Counted from the stretch's first letter, positions 29,958 to 40,234 are shown. The stretch is 64,000 nucleotides of DNA from Pseudomonas batumici (GCF_000820515.1 NZ_JXDG01000033.1:1-64000); one strand, 5' to 3'. Numbers and translations: made by a program. Notes: generated by a model from the letters alone, not told the origin.

Positions 29958-31666
29958 TCGAAGTAACCGAAGTTTCCATTGCCCAGCTGCGCGCCGCGCT
30001 CGAATCCGGCCAGACCACGGCGGTCGAGCTGGTCCAGGCCTATCTCGCCAGGATCGATGCCTACGACGGCCCCGATACACCCACTGCCCTCAACGCGGTA
30101 GTCGTTCGCAACCCCGAGGCACTCCAGGAAGCGCAAGCCTCCGATGCCCGCCGGGCCAAGGGCGAGACACTGGGGCCACTCGATGGCATTCCCTATACGG
30201 CCAAGGACAGTTATCTGGTCAAGGGGCTCACCGCCGCCTCCGGCAGCCCCGCCTTCGCCAAGCTGATCGCTTATCGCGATGCGTTCACCATCGAACGGCT
30301 GCGTGCCGCCGGTGCCATCTGCCTGGGCAAGACCAATATGCCGCCCATGGCCAACGGCGGCATGCAGCGCGGGGTCTACGGCCGGGCGGAAAGCCCGTAC
30401 AACGCCGCCTACCTCACCGCGCCCTTTGCCTCCGGTTCATCGAACGGCGCGGGGACGGCAACCGCTGCCAGTTTCGCGGCCTTCGGCCTCGCGGAAGAAA
30501 CCTGGTCGAGCGGACGCGGGCCGGCCTCGAACAATGGCTTGTGTGCCTACACCCCTTCCCGTGGCGTGATCTCGGTACGCGGCAACTGGCCGTTGACCCC
30601 GACCATGGACGTTGTCGTGCCCTATGCCAGGACCATGGCCGACCTGCTCGAAGTGCTCGACGTGGTGGTGGCGGAAGATCCCGATACCCGTGGCGATCTG
30701 TGGCGGATGCAACCCTGGGTGCCGATTCCGAGCGTGACCTCGGTGCGTCCCGCGTCCTATGCCGCGTTGGCCGCCAGTAGCGATGCACTCGCCGGCAAGC
30801 GCTTCGGTGTGCCGCGCATGTTCATCAACGCCGACCCCGAAGCCGGCACCAGCGAAGCACCTGGGATCGGTGGTCCGACCGGGCAGCGAATCAACACCCG
30901 TGCTTCCGTGATCGATCTCTGGGAAGCCGCGCGCAAGGCGCTCGAAGCGGCGGGTGCCGAGGTGGTCGAGGTCGACTTCCCGCTGGTCTCCAATTGCGAA
31001 GGCGATCGCCCGGGTACGCCGACGGTGTTTACCCGTGGCCTGGTGTCCAAGGAGTTCCTGCATCATGAGTTGTGGGACCTGTCGGCCTGGGCGTTCGATG
31101 ATTTCCTGCGGGCCAACGGCGATCCCGCGTTGAACCGCCTGGTGGATGTGGACGGACCGAAGATTTTCCCGCACGACCCGGGCACCCTGCCCAACCGCGA
31201 AGGCGATCTGGCCGCCGGCATGGACGAGTACGTGCGGATGGCCGAGCGTGGCATTACCCCGTGGAACGAGATCAGCACCGTGCCGGACGGATTGCGCGGG
31301 CTCGAACAGACCCGCCGCATCGACCTTGAGGAGTGGATGGATCGCCTGGGGCTCGACGCGGTGCTCTTCCCGACGGTGGCCGACGTCGGCCCGGCGGATG
31401 CCGATGTCAATCCGCAGTCGGCGGATATCGCCTGGAGCAACGGCATCTGGGTCGCCAACGGCAACCTCGCCATCCGCCACCTGGGTGTGCCCACGGTCAC
31501 GGTGCCGATGGGCGTCATGGCGGATATCGGCATGCCTGTCGGCCTGACCTTTGCCGGTCGTGCGTATGACGATTCAGCGCTGCTTCACCTGGCTTCGGCG
31601 TTTGAGTCGACTGGGGCGAAGCGCTTGATACCGCCGCGCACTCCGGCATTGGTGGCAGGCAAATAA
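29954..31666 (+). CDS. Amidase-signature-family hydrolase
   Basis: 570 aa. The catalytic lysine is in GIPYTAKDSY, the glycine/serine loop is FASGSSNGAGTA, and the nucleophile serine region is ETWSSGRGPASNNG. The family hydrolyses amides through a Ser-cisSer-Lys triad; the substrate is unknown. It is longer than many family members (450-500 aa) because of an insert around residues 270-370. The LysR gene at 31737 is convergent rather than divergent, so it may not be the regulator. Confidence 0.88.
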   Translation: MIEVTEVSIAQLRAALESGQTTAVELVQAYLARIDAYDGPDTPTALNAVVVRNPEALQEAQASDARRAKGETLGPLDGIPYTAKDSYLVKGLTAASGSPAFAKLIAYRDAFTIERLRAAGAICLGKTNMPPMANGGMQRGVYGRAESPYNAAYLTAPFASGSSNGAGTATAASFAAFGLAEETWSSGRGPASNNGLCAYTPSRGVISVRGNWPLTPTMDVVVPYARTMADLLEVLDVVVAEDPDTRGDLWRMQPWVPIPSVTSVRPASYAALAASSDALAGKRFGVPRMFINADPEAGTSEAPGIGGPTGQRINTRASVIDLWEAARKALEAAGAEVVEVDFPLVSNCEGDRPGTPTVFTRGLVSKEFLHHELWDLSAWAFDDFLRANGDPALNRLVDVDGPKIFPHDPGTLPNREGDLAAGMDEYVRMAERGITPWNEISTVPDGLRGLEQTRRIDLEEWMDRLGLDAVLFPTVADVGPADADVNPQSADIAWSNGIWVANGNLAIRHLGVPTVTVPMGVMADIGMPVGLTFAGRAYDDSALLHLASAFESTGAKRLIPPRTPALVAGK

Positions 31667-31736
31667 ATAGCCGCCAGGGTGGGATTGGGGCCATACAGGC
31701 TTGTCATCCTTGCCAAGGATGGCAAGTCGGTCACAC

Positions 31737-32591
31737 TCAAGCCCTCCGCGTGGCGCAATAGGCCACAATGAGCTGAGTGACGGCGACCACAATCGCCCGA
31801 TCCGCTTCAGGAGAGGTAAACAATCGAAATTGCACCTCCGGCAAATCCGGCAACCCTTGTTCCCCCCCAAGCACCACCAGTCCTTGTCCCAGTTGGCTGA
31901 GTGTCATGGGCGCTACCGCGAATCCCGCAAGCGCCGCCGCCCGCAATCCAGCAGCGCTGCTGCATAACATCACCGTGCGGTGGGCGATCCCCGCCTGAGC
32001 CAGACTCGTCAGCGCTACCTCGCGATAAGGGCACGGCTCGGGGAACAGGGCCAGCGGCAACGGCGTCGGTAACTGGGTGACGGCTTGCGCCGACCACGCC
32101 CATACCAGCGGCTCTTGCCACAGCAGCAGCCCCGCCTCGCTGGTTTCGCATAGAGAACCGATAACCAACTCCAGATGACCTTGCTTCATCAGGTGCAGCA
32201 ACGTGCCAGGAATGCCCACCTGCACGTCGATCTCCATGCCCGGGTACTGCGCCGCGAAATCCTGAAAAGTGCGCAGTAACCGCGACTCGACAAAATCCTC
32301 GGACACGCCGATCCGCAGCCGTCCGTGAAACGGCGTGCGCGTCAGTTCTGCCCAGGCATCACGGTTCAGCACAAGGATCATGCGCGCATAAGAGACCAAG
32401 CGTTCGCCATCGGGAGTCAGTTGCTGGGAGCGGGTGGTGCGGGTCAACAGGGGTTTACCAATCTGCTCTTCCAATCGCCGCACGTGGCCACTGACAGCAG
32501 ATTGAGTGAGGTGCAGCTTCTGAGCTGCACGGCTGAAACCTTCTTCATCGACGACAGCGACAAATGTCTTGAGCAACTGGGTATCGAACAT
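31737..32591 (-). CDS. LysR-family transcriptional regulator
   Basis: About 284 aa from MFDTQLLKTFVAVVDEEGF, with the HTH block LTQSAVSGHVRRLEEQIG. It is divergent from the azoreductase gene (105 bases between), so it is the likely regulator of azoR. ATG 32591 was chosen over 32609 because it gives the usual short LysR N-terminus. Confidence 0.88.
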   Translation of the reverse strand: MFDTQLLKTFVAVVDEEGFSRAAQKLHLTQSAVSGHVRRLEEQIGKPLLTRTTRSQQLTPDGERLVSYARMILVLNRDAWAELTRTPFHGRLRIGVSEDFVESRLLRTFQDFAAQYPGMEIDVQVGIPGTLLHLMKQGHLELVIGSLCETSEAGLLLWQEPLVWAWSAQAVTQLPTPLPLALFPEPCPYREVALTSLAQAGIAHRTVMLCSSAAGLRAAALAGFAVAPMTLSQLGQGLVVLGGEQGLPDLPEVQFRLFTSPEADRAIVVAVTQLIVAYCATRRA

Positions 32592-32695
32592 AGTTTTATA
32601 CGTGATCAATTCTGTATGAATTTACGATTTATATTTCAAATTAAACTATGTTGCAATGCTCTCACCAACCAGTCGCCCATCACTCGAGGCCTGTC

Positions 32696-33337
32696 ATGAC
32701 CACTCTTCTCCATATTGAATGTTCTCCACGCAAGCAGCGTTCGGCTTCCCTGGAAGTCGCGCGCAGCTTCATCACGCGCTATGAAGAAAACACTCCAGAC
32801 AGCGAAATCATCACTCTCGACCTTTGGAGCATGGTTTTGCCGGAATTCGATGAACTGGCAATGGAGGCCAAATACGCCGGACTCAATGGCACACCCTTGA
32901 CCCCCGCACAAGAAGACACCTGGAACACCTTGAAAGACTTGGCAAGTCACCTGCACCGCGCGGATGTGCTGGTGATGTCGGTACCGCTGTGGAATTTCAG
33001 TATCCCGTACAAACTCAAGCACTTCATCGACCTGGTATCACAGAAAGATATCCTGTTCAGCTTTGACGCGGAGCGTGGCCTGGAAGGCATGCTGCTCAAC
33101 AAAACCGCTGTGGTGATGTACGCCCGTGGCCTGGATTATTCGGCACAGTCGATCACGCCGGCAACGCGCTTCGACTTTCAGAAGCCCTATGTTGAAGCCT
33201 GGCTGAAATTTGTCGGCGTGACGAATGTGCACTCGGTGATTGTGGAGAAAACCATCTTGGGGGAAGACGTTGATCTCGGCGCGCGTGAGGCCGCGACTCA
33301 GCAGGCCAGGAAATTGGCCGATAGCATTTGTCGTTGA
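32696..33337 (+). CDS. azoR: FMN-dependent NADH-azoreductase
   Basis: 213 aa, flavodoxin-like fold. The FMN phosphate loop is IECSPRKQRSAS, then VPLWNFSIPYKLKHFIDLV (substrate and FMN site) and MYARGLDY. AzoR reduces quinones and azo compounds with NADH. ATG 32696 gives the family's standard start (MTTLLHIECSPR). It is probably under the divergent LysR. Confidence 0.9.
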   Translation: MTTLLHIECSPRKQRSASLEVARSFITRYEENTPDSEIITLDLWSMVLPEFDELAMEAKYAGLNGTPLTPAQEDTWNTLKDLASHLHRADVLVMSVPLWNFSIPYKLKHFIDLVSQKDILFSFDAERGLEGMLLNKTAVVMYARGLDYSAQSITPATRFDFQKPYVEAWLKFVGVTNVHSVIVEKTILGEDVDLGAREAATQQARKLADSICR

Positions 33338-33375
33338 CTCTTCAGGGGGGCCCAGGCTGGGATTTCGCAGCCACT

Positions 33376-33401
33376 GGCAGGTCACAAGCGTTGTGCCTGC
33401 C
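33376..33401. terminator. Bulged hairpin between convergent azoR and hydrolase genes
   Basis: GGCAGG-T-CACAA, loop GCG, TTGTG-CCTGCC: an 11-bp stem with one bulged base, midway in a 108-base convergent gap. A T-run is lacking. It is a likely bidirectional transcript end. Confidence 0.5.
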
Positions 33402-33445
33402 AAGGACTCTCCTATAGAGATTCGGGGTTCAGGCCGCGTTGACGC

Positions 33446-34423
33446 TTAACGGACATGCGCTTCAAAAAACTCAAGCGCCCTTTCGTTAAGCTGTTTGTGA
33501 ACGGCAACGCGGTCGAATCCCTTGGCATCGACGCAGAGTTCCGGCGCCTCCTGCTTCAACGGCGCGGGACACGGGGCGAGAAAGGCAAAATGCGCGGCGT
33601 CGGGAACAAGGTGGAACTGCGGTTTCTGGGGCAGTGCGTTGGCGAGTGCGGGAAGGGTTTCAGGTAGCACACCATCGCCGCCAAACTGCGAAGCCCAAAT
33701 CTGAATCGGTGCTTTCACATTCGTCAGGTTGACTGGGCTGGGAAACGCGTTGAACGGATCCGCCAAGACAAAGGCCTTGATCCGTGCATCACGGGTCAAC
33801 GGCTGGGTGGGGACCTCTTTGTTGCGCAGTTGTTGGCAAATGGGCAGTGCCAGATCCGGACAAGGGATATTGGCGTTGAGGAAGTCCGGGTTACCGCCGG
33901 CCAGTACGAGACCTGTGTAGCCACCGCGTGAAAACCCAAAGAATCCTATCCGTTGCGGATCGATCCTGGCGGCGTCCGGTGCGGCGCCCAGCATGTAATC
34001 GATCAAGCGCTTGATATCGGTCGGACGTTCAACGAATGCGGAAAGATCGTCCGCGTGGCCCATATCGGAAAAGGTATCCCCCGGATGGTTGATAGCCGCC
34101 ACGATGAAGCCAGCATCGGCCAGTGTTTCGGCAAGGTCATGATGGCCAAGGAAAGAGCCACCGTGACCATGGGAAATCACCACCAGGGGGCGTTTGTCAC
34201 CCACGGTCGGACAATCGCGCCGCCCCATCAAAACAAAGGGCCCTATCGGCACTTCCTGTGCAGCCTCAGCGCAGGGTGTCCACATAATGGCCTTCAAGGC
34301 CGGACCGTTGGCATCGGATGGAATCTGAACCATCTTTATTCCGGCTGCCTGCGCCGTCACCGCAGACAAGCAGAGCGATACCGCCAAGGTAAGTTTTCTT
34401 AGGTAGTTTCCATAAGCGAACAT
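33446..34423 (-). CDS. Secreted alpha/beta hydrolase (dienelactone hydrolase-like)
   Basis: 325 aa. The signal peptide is LTLAVSLCLSAVTAQA; the oxyanion region is VVISHGHGGSFLGHHDLAETLA, the nucleophile elbow is IGFFGFSRGGYTG and the terminal histidine is in VPDAAHFAFLAPC. Paired cysteines late in the chain suit a periplasmic disulfide protein. The substrate is unknown. The longer frame upstream enters the next gene; ATG 34423 gives the signal peptide. Confidence 0.82.
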   Translation of the reverse strand: MFAYGNYLRKLTLAVSLCLSAVTAQAAGIKMVQIPSDANGPALKAIMWTPCAEAAQEVPIGPFVLMGRRDCPTVGDKRPLVVISHGHGGSFLGHHDLAETLADAGFIVAAINHPGDTFSDMGHADDLSAFVERPTDIKRLIDYMLGAAPDAARIDPQRIGFFGFSRGGYTGLVLAGGNPDFLNANIPCPDLALPICQQLRNKEVPTQPLTRDARIKAFVLADPFNAFPSPVNLTNVKAPIQIWASQFGGDGVLPETLPALANALPQKPQFHLVPDAAHFAFLAPCPAPLKQEAPELCVDAKGFDRVAVHKQLNERALEFFEAHVR

Positions 34424-34461
34424 TTTGTTTTTTCCTTCCCTGAATGCCGGCCTGCCAAGGA

Positions 34462-34893
34462 CTAGGCAAGCCTCTCCCACATCTGAACCAGCCCCACCAA
34501 ATGGACGACACCAAAACCTATACAAACTAGCGAACTGATCACAACGAACCGGTTACTGCGTCCAGTGTCGGCCAGCATAAAGGCGCCCACCAAGCCACGC
34601 AGCAGGTAGATCACGGTAATAGCGCACAACGCTGGGCGCAGCAGCGGCAATGGGTCAATCACGGTAGCCCCCGCCAAAGCATAGGCCGCCCAAACCAGCA
34701 GGACCAACGCGATGAGGCTGGTCACCACGGCCGGGAAAACTTTTCCCTCCTCCGCCGCGCGGGCGAAGCGCTCGCCCGCACCGAAAAGTCGGTACCACGC
34801 GGCCCCCACAAGGATGACGCCGAAATGTAGCGCAGCCGCCAGTGCATTGAGCACTGCCGCGACCATCAGTGCCAGATTGTATTCATCAGCCAT
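34462..34893 (-). CDS. Four-TM small membrane protein (tandem copy 2)
   Basis: 143 aa with four predicted TM segments (about residues 7-27, 53-73, 80-102 and 118-138) and the linker WYRLFGAGERFARAAEEGK. It is a close paralogue of the 34919-35350 product in both protein and DNA, so the pair arose by recent tandem duplication. The function is unknown. Confidence 0.8.
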   Translation of the reverse strand: MADEYNLALMVAAVLNALAAALHFGVILVGAAWYRLFGAGERFARAAEEGKVFPAVVTSLIALVLLVWAAYALAGATVIDPLPLLRPALCAITVIYLLRGLVGAFMLADTGRSNRFVVISSLVCIGFGVVHLVGLVQMWERLA

Positions 34894-34918
34894 GAATCAT
34901 TCCCCTCTCCTTAAGATA

Positions 34919-35350
34919 CTACGCAAGCCTCCCCCACATCTGAACCAGCCCCACCAAATGGGTGACGCCATAACCTATATAAGCGACTGAAGTGATCACG
35001 ACGAACCGGTTGCTTCGTCCACTGCCGGCCAGCATAAAGGCCCCCGCCAAGCCACGCAGCAGGTAGATCACGGTAATAGCGCACAACGCTGGGCGCAGCA
35101 GCGGCAAGGGGCTGATCACGCCAGCCCCCGCCAGGGCATAGGCCACCCCGACCAGCAGGACCAGGGCAATAGCGCTCGTCACCACGGCCGGGAAAGCTCT
35201 TCCGACCTCGGCCGCGCGGGCGAAACGCTCCCTCGCACCGAAAAGCCGATACCACGTCGGCCCCACAAGGATAGTGCCGATATGGTGCACCGCCGCCAGT
35301 GCATTGAGTGCTGCAGCGATCATAAACGCCAGATTGTATTCAGTAGCCAT
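34919..35350 (-). CDS. Four-TM small membrane protein (tandem copy 1)
   Basis: 143 aa, same design as the copy downstream (MATEYNLAFMIAAALNALAAV; WYRLFGARERFARAAEVG). Divergence between copies is mostly in the first loop and TM2. The 25-base gap between them suggests co-transcription, perhaps as two subunits of one complex (inference). Confidence 0.8.
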   Translation of the reverse strand: MATEYNLAFMIAAALNALAAVHHIGTILVGPTWYRLFGARERFARAAEVGRAFPAVVTSAIALVLLVGVAYALAGAGVISPLPLLRPALCAITVIYLLRGLAGAFMLAGSGRSNRFVVITSVAYIGYGVTHLVGLVQMWGRLA

Positions 35351-35524
35351 GAATGATTCCTTCCTGGTGTTCGCTCTGCATCCTGTGCATCGCGAATCGT
35401 ACCGCTAGCCGGAGAGAGACGGATCTTCACCCATGGTCGCTGTATGGCGCGCCTTTATGCAATCTGTGTCTAACATTCTTCTCCTGGCCGCCCTAGCATC
35501 AACCGCTCCGTTCAGGTGCATACG

Positions 35525-36016
35525 ATGAAAGAGATTCCCGGCGACATCGATTTTTCAGGCTTGGCGGTCCGTCGACTAGGGCCGGATGACCTCGAGATCA
35601 TCTGCTTGCACCGCGAAGCGATGTTCCTTGAGGCGGGAGGAGATCCGGCGGAGTTACGGGTGATGACCGAACACTTCCGGCCCTGGCTGCACCAGCGCTT
35701 ATCCGATGGCCGCTACTACGGTTTTGCGCTGATGGACAGAGGTCAGCCTGTGGCTGCGATAGGTCTGATGAATATCGACTGGCCACCTCATCCGTCCCAT
35801 CCGACCTTGGACCAGCGCGGCTATGTGCTAAACGTTTTCGTCGAACCCGCTTACCGGCGCCGGGGCCTGGCTTCAGCCCTGATGAAGTTGGCTGAAGCCG
35901 AGTTTGCCCAGCGAGGAATGAGCTTTGCCGTGCTACACGCGACCAAGGCCGGCAAACCGGTGTATGAAGGGCTGGGCTGGGCGGCGACTTCTGAAATGGC
36001 GAAAACCCTTTCGTGA
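35525..36016 (+). CDS. GNAT-family N-acetyltransferase
   Basis: 163 aa. The acetyl-CoA motif is VFVEPAYRRRGLASALMKLAE near residue 110, preceded by a strand pair around GFALMDRGQPVAAIGLM. The substrate is unknown. A GTG at 35516 is in frame upstream; ATG 35525 was preferred. Confidence 0.85.
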   Translation: MKEIPGDIDFSGLAVRRLGPDDLEIICLHREAMFLEAGGDPAELRVMTEHFRPWLHQRLSDGRYYGFALMDRGQPVAAIGLMNIDWPPHPSHPTLDQRGYVLNVFVEPAYRRRGLASALMKLAEAEFAQRGMSFAVLHATKAGKPVYEGLGWAATSEMAKTLS

Positions 36017-36056
36017 TTTGACTTCCTGTCTCAAGAGACTGAATGGGAACGAATGG

Positions 36057-37622
36057 CTATCGGTTGAAACGTTCGGCCAAGCTGTGCAGGTACTCGGCCA
36101 TGCGTTCAAGGTCCTGACTGATCTCGGCGCCTTGCTTGGCCTGCCCGGCGCTGTGATCGCACAATTGTGCAATGCGCGTGATCTGTTGATTGATATCTTC
36201 AGCCACGTGGCTTTGCTCTTCCGATGCCGAAGCCATCTGCTGGCTCATTCCCATGATCCGGCTGACGGCCTCACTGATGCCGACAAGCGCCGACTGAACC
36301 GCCTCGACACTCTGCACACTGTCGCGGGAAATCTGCTCCCCCCTGTTCGCCGTCGATACCGCACGCTCGGTACCGGTCTGCAGCGAAGCGATGATTCCAT
36401 GGATCTGCTCGGTTGACGTCCGTGTACGTTGCGCCAGAGAGCGCACCTCGTCGGCGACCACCGCAAAGCCCCGCCCCTGCTCACCCGCCCGGGCGGCTTC
36501 AATGGCGGCATTGAGCGCCAGCAAGTTGGTCTGTTCGGCAATGGCGGTGATGACATCCACCACGCTGCCTATCGATTGGGTCTCGGTCGCCAGCGCATTG
36601 ACGGCCTGGCCGATTTCACTGACGGCCTGGCTCATGTTTCCCATGGCCGCCAGGCTCTGCTGAGCCAGATCACTGCCCTGCCGAGCCAACTGGTCAGCTT
36701 CGGACGCGGCATGCGCGGTGCTCTGTACATTCTGCGTGACCTCCTGAATCGTTGCGGCCATCTGCGAAATCGCGGTGGCTGACTGATCGGTTTCGCTGCG
36801 CTGACGGTCGAGCGACTGCGCTTGCGAACCGGACAGTTCGGATGACTGCGCCGCCCTGTCCTTGACATTGACTCCGGCATCGACCAGTCGGGTCAGCGCC
36901 GTCTGCAAGCGCGCTTCCTCACTGAGCATGGCCATGTCCAGTTGTCCCTGGGCGCCGAGATTGTCGCTATAGGTGAGCGCCACCAATGGGCTGGTAAACG
37001 CTTTCGGATGCTCGGCCAGGGTGCGCTCGATGATTCTACGTTGATGCCGGTCCATCAAGTACCCGGCAGCCAGGAGGCTTGCCAGCAGAATCGCCAGAGC
37101 TGCGGATTGTGGCAGCCAGAGAGAACCCACTACGGATAGCCCCGCCGCCATCAGCAATGGCCAGCCGAATTGAAGTGGCTGAAGAATGCGCGTACTCAAC
37201 GCAACCGCCGCCTTGCCGGCCCGTAGCCGCGCATAGAGTGCCGTGGCTCGGCGAATCTGGTCGCGGCTCGGCAACGAGCGAACCGATTCATAACCACTGA
37301 GGCGACCGTCTTCATAGATGGCCGTGACATAGGCGCTGACCCAATAGAAATCGCCATTCTTCGAGCGATTCTTGACGACGCCCATCCAGGGCTTGCCTTG
37401 CTTGATGGTCTCCCACATGTGGCCGAATACCGCCGGCGGCATATCCGGGTGGCGAACCAGGTTATGGGGCTGACCAATCAGCTCCTCATGGGTGAACCCG
37501 CTGATGGCTACAAATGCGTCGTTGCAGTAGGTGATACGGCTGTCGAGATCGGTCGTGGAGATCAACCGTTGCTCGCTGGGGAACGTTCTTTCGTGCTCGG
37601 TAACAGGCAGATTCATACGCAT
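36057..37622 (-). CDS. PAS-domain methyl-accepting chemotaxis protein (Aer-like)
   Basis: About 521 aa. It begins [14 protein letters not shown], as Aer-type receptors do. A PAS domain spans roughly 15-110 ([32 protein letters not shown]), then two adjacent TM segments near 160-195, and the cytoplasmic signalling tip [35 protein letters not shown]. There is no periplasmic sensor domain, so it senses an internal signal such as redox or oxygen through PAS. Three ATGs (37631, 37622, 37616) are possible. Confidence 0.92.
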   Translation of the reverse strand: MRMNLPVTEHERTFPSEQRLISTTDLDSRITYCNDAFVAISGFTHEELIGQPHNLVRHPDMPPAVFGHMWETIKQGKPWMGVVKNRSKNGDFYWVSAYVTAIYEDGRLSGYESVRSLPSRDQIRRATALYARLRAGKAAVALSTRILQPLQFGWPLLMAAGLSVVGSLWLPQSAALAILLASLLAAGYLMDRHQRRIIERTLAEHPKAFTSPLVALTYSDNLGAQGQLDMAMLSEEARLQTALTRLVDAGVNVKDRAAQSSELSGSQAQSLDRQRSETDQSATAISQMAATIQEVTQNVQSTAHAASEADQLARQGSDLAQQSLAAMGNMSQAVSEIGQAVNALATETQSIGSVVDVITAIAEQTNLLALNAAIEAARAGEQGRGFAVVADEVRSLAQRTRTSTEQIHGIIASLQTGTERAVSTANRGEQISRDSVQSVEAVQSALVGISEAVSRIMGMSQQMASASEEQSHVAEDINQQITRIAQLCDHSAGQAKQGAEISQDLERMAEYLHSLAERFNR

Positions 37623-37820
37623 ACAAGGCAATCCATGTCCGGATTTTTATCGGGTTTAATGCACCAGATTGGAGCAATATCATAGAGCCATCATCTGAGG
37701 ATTTATAAGGCATTACAATTAGGGGAGCCCCTCATACGACTAAGGGGATGGCCTGTTTGTATCTAGGGGGGCTGTCGTCGACTAGACTCCTCGCATCGGC
37801 CCCAATCGTGGAGTCCTCCG

Positions 37821-38300
37821 ATGATCAGCAAGAACACGATTTGTCTCTGGTACGACGGCACCGCCCTGGAGGCCGCGACGTTTTACGCCGAGACCTTCCC
37901 GGGCAGCGCGGTGAGCGCTGTCCACCGTGCACCTGGCGACTACCCTGCGGGCAAGCAAGGCGATGTCCTGACCGTCGAGTTCACGGTGCTCGGCCTCCCT
38001 TGTCTCGGCCTGAACGGTGGGCCGGCGTTCAAGCATAACGAGGCGTTCTCATTCCAGGTGGCAACCGACGACCAGGCTGAAACGGACCGCTTGTGGAATG
38101 CGATTGTCGGCAACGGCGGCCAGGAAAGCGCCTGCGGCTGGTGCAAGGACAAGTGGGGACTGTCGTGGCAGATCACGCCACGAGCCTTGACGGCCGCGGT
38201 CGCCAGTCCTGATCGAGCGGCGGCCAAGCGTGCATTCGATGCCATGATGGGCATGAGAAAGATCGACATCGCGGCGATCGAAGCGGCGCTGAAGGGTTAA
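37821..38300 (+). CDS. VOC-superfamily protein (PhnB-like)
   Basis: 159 aa with the PhnB/3-demethylubiquinone-methyltransferase-like fold: ISKNTICLWYDGTALEAATFYAETFPGS at the N-terminus, GLPCLGLNGGPAFKHNEAFSFQV and ACGWCKDKWGLSWQITP. Members are metal-binding VOC proteins whose reactions are often unknown. It is a single gene, not tied to its neighbour. Confidence 0.85.
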   Translation: MISKNTICLWYDGTALEAATFYAETFPGSAVSAVHRAPGDYPAGKQGDVLTVEFTVLGLPCLGLNGGPAFKHNEAFSFQVATDDQAETDRLWNAIVGNGGQESACGWCKDKWGLSWQITPRALTAAVASPDRAAAKRAFDAMMGMRKIDIAAIEAALKG

Positions 38301-38382
38301 CCCGCGTGGTTTGGGGCCGGGCGTTTGGATAGGGAGGCAATCCGAACTATGCTGAACGCTCATGCCCCGCCTGGAGCCCGTC

Positions 38383-38736
38383 ATGAGCGTTCGCCGTATC
38401 GTTGCCAACCTGGCCAGCAACCACCCCGCCGAAGTCGCCGCCTTTTATCGCAAGCTGTTCGATATCACGCCGCTGATGGACCACGGCTGGATCATCACCC
38501 TGGCCTCCGACAGCCACGCCCACGCCCAACTGAGCATTGCCAGCGAAGGCGGCTCCGGCGCACCGGTACCGAACCTTTCCATCGAAGTGGACAACCTCGA
38601 CGAAGTCTTCGAGCGCGCGCAACGCGCCGGCTACCAGATCCTCTACCCGCTGACCCTCGAACCCTGGGGAGTGCGGCGCTTCTTCGTGCTTGACCCACTG
38701 GGCACGCTGATCAACGTACTGCAACACACAGACTGA
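38383..38736 (+). CDS. Glyoxalase/VOC-family protein
   Basis: 117 aa: SVRRIVANLASNHPAEVAAFYRKLFDI, then PNLSIEVDNLDEVFERAQRAGYQILYPL and FFVLDPLGTLINVLQH. It has one VOC half-barrel, so it likely works as a dimer. The substrate is unknown. ATG 38383 is preferred over 38362 because the protein then starts at the first strand. Confidence 0.82.
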   Translation: MSVRRIVANLASNHPAEVAAFYRKLFDITPLMDHGWIITLASDSHAHAQLSIASEGGSGAPVPNLSIEVDNLDEVFERAQRAGYQILYPLTLEPWGVRRFFVLDPLGTLINVLQHTD

Positions 38737-38739
38737 ACC

Positions 38740-39270
38740 TCATAACATCCGACGCAGCACCGAACGCCCTCGAAGCTGGTGTTGCAACACAGCGGCCAGG
38801 TGCAGCGCCACCAGCGCAGCCAGCAGGGTGCAGAGCAGATGATGCAGTTGTTGAACTTCTGCCAGGGCTGGCAGGGAGTGAAGCAGTTGCGGCAACGGCA
38901 TGATCCCAAGCAACAGCACAGGATGGTTCATCATCATCACGCCGGTCAGCAATACGCCGCTCACACTGAGATAGATCAGGATGTGGGCCAGCCTGGCGAT
39001 GCTTTTCTGCAGATCCCGGGTACCCGCCGCCGGTTCGGACGACGTGGTCAGGTATAACCACAGGCGCCAGGCAAACAGCGGAATGAACAGCGAGGTCAGT
39101 TGTGGATTGACGCTTTCTACCCACTGGCGAACCGGGTGATTGACGGGAAGCAAGGTCACACCGAAGCCGCTCAACGTGGCCCAGAGGATCACCAGCGCGG
39201 AGATCCAATGCAGGTAGATACGGGCGGTGGTGTAGGGCCTGGGGGGTGATTGCAGGACGGGGTGGACCAT
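38740..39270 (-). CDS. Cytochrome b561
   Basis: 176 aa, four TM segments, with heme-ligand histidines expected in ARIYLHWISALVILW, LPVNHPVRQ, MMNHPVLLL and LAALVALHLAAVLQH. These inner-membrane di-heme proteins move electrons from quinol, for example to superoxide. ATG 39270 follows AAGG; an upstream open extension lacks family character. Confidence 0.85.
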   Translation of the reverse strand: MVHPVLQSPPRPYTTARIYLHWISALVILWATLSGFGVTLLPVNHPVRQWVESVNPQLTSLFIPLFAWRLWLYLTTSSEPAAGTRDLQKSIARLAHILIYLSVSGVLLTGVMMMNHPVLLLGIMPLPQLLHSLPALAEVQQLHHLLCTLLAALVALHLAAVLQHQLRGRSVLRRML

Positions 39271-39487
39271 AAATCGTGCGATAACCTTGAGTAAGAAGGA
39301 TTTACATTTAGATTTGCGGCGCCACGGTACTACCAGGCTCTCCGCTCTGCAAGCACTTGGCCACCTCGCACACCCCATGGACGGGTGCTTTTGTCGCCTG
39401 CCCAGGGGGGTGAGTCGGCTACCCTCTAGCCCATAAGATCGTCAGGATCTAACCTCTTCTCTGAAGTCCGTTGCGGAAAAAGGGACC

Positions 39488-40096
39488 ATGACCTCATCAA
39501 TCTCTGCGAACGATCCCGTTACGGTAAAGCTGCTCGAAGATGTGCGGGCGTGCGAAATCTGCGCCGAATTCCTCCCCTTGGGGCCGCGCCCGGTCTTGCA
39601 AATGCACGGCAGTGCAAAGATCTTGATCGCCGGGCAGGCGCCCGGAAGCAAGGTGCACAAGACCGGCATTCCCTTTGACGACCCCAGCGGTGACCGTCTG
39701 CGGGACTGGATGGGGATCGACAGGGCAACCTTCTACGATGAAACGCGAATTGCCATCTTGCCGATGGGCTTCTGCTATCCGGGCAAGGGCAAATCCGGCG
39801 ACTTGCCGCCGCGTCCGGAATGCGCGGCAACGTGGCGGGCGAAGTTGCTGGCGCGCATGCCGGACATCCAGTTGACGCTGGTCATCGGGCAGTACGCGCA
39901 AAACTGGCATCTGCACGATAGCGCCAAAGCGAGCCTTACCGAGACGGTGCAGGCTTGGCAGGAATATTGGCCAAACGTACTCCCCCTGCCCCACCCAAGT
40001 CCGCGCAATAACATCTGGCTGAAGCGCAACGCCTGGTTTGAAACGCAGGTGCTGCCGGCATTGCGAGCACGGGTCGAGAGGATTCTGTCGTCATAG
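39488..40096 (+). CDS. Uracil-DNA glycosylase-superfamily protein
   Basis: 202 aa: ACEICAEFLPLGPRPVLQMH, KILIAGQAPGSKVHKTGIPFDDPSGDRLRDWMG, LPMGFCYPGKGKSGDLPPRPEC and the late LPLPHPSPRNNIWLKRN. These are the four landmark blocks of the UDG-like fold (water-activating loop, base pocket, and His-Pro-Ser near the C-terminus). It has two N-terminal cysteines (CEIC) but not a clear four-cysteine iron-sulfur set. Whether it excises uracil is not shown. Confidence 0.85.
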   Translation: MTSSISANDPVTVKLLEDVRACEICAEFLPLGPRPVLQMHGSAKILIAGQAPGSKVHKTGIPFDDPSGDRLRDWMGIDRATFYDETRIAILPMGFCYPGKGKSGDLPPRPECAATWRAKLLARMPDIQLTLVIGQYAQNWHLHDSAKASLTETVQAWQEYWPNVLPLPHPSPRNNIWLKRNAWFETQVLPALRARVERILSS

Positions 40097-40234
40097 TGTT
40101 GGTCAGCAAGGCTGAAGCCCGCTGGGCCAATCACGCTTATCGTTAGCAAGGTGGGTTTCACCTATCAGTAATGGAATCCCCCTCGCCACAATCGGTAATA
40201 ATCCCGACCTTGTCGCTGTACAACCTGAGCACTA

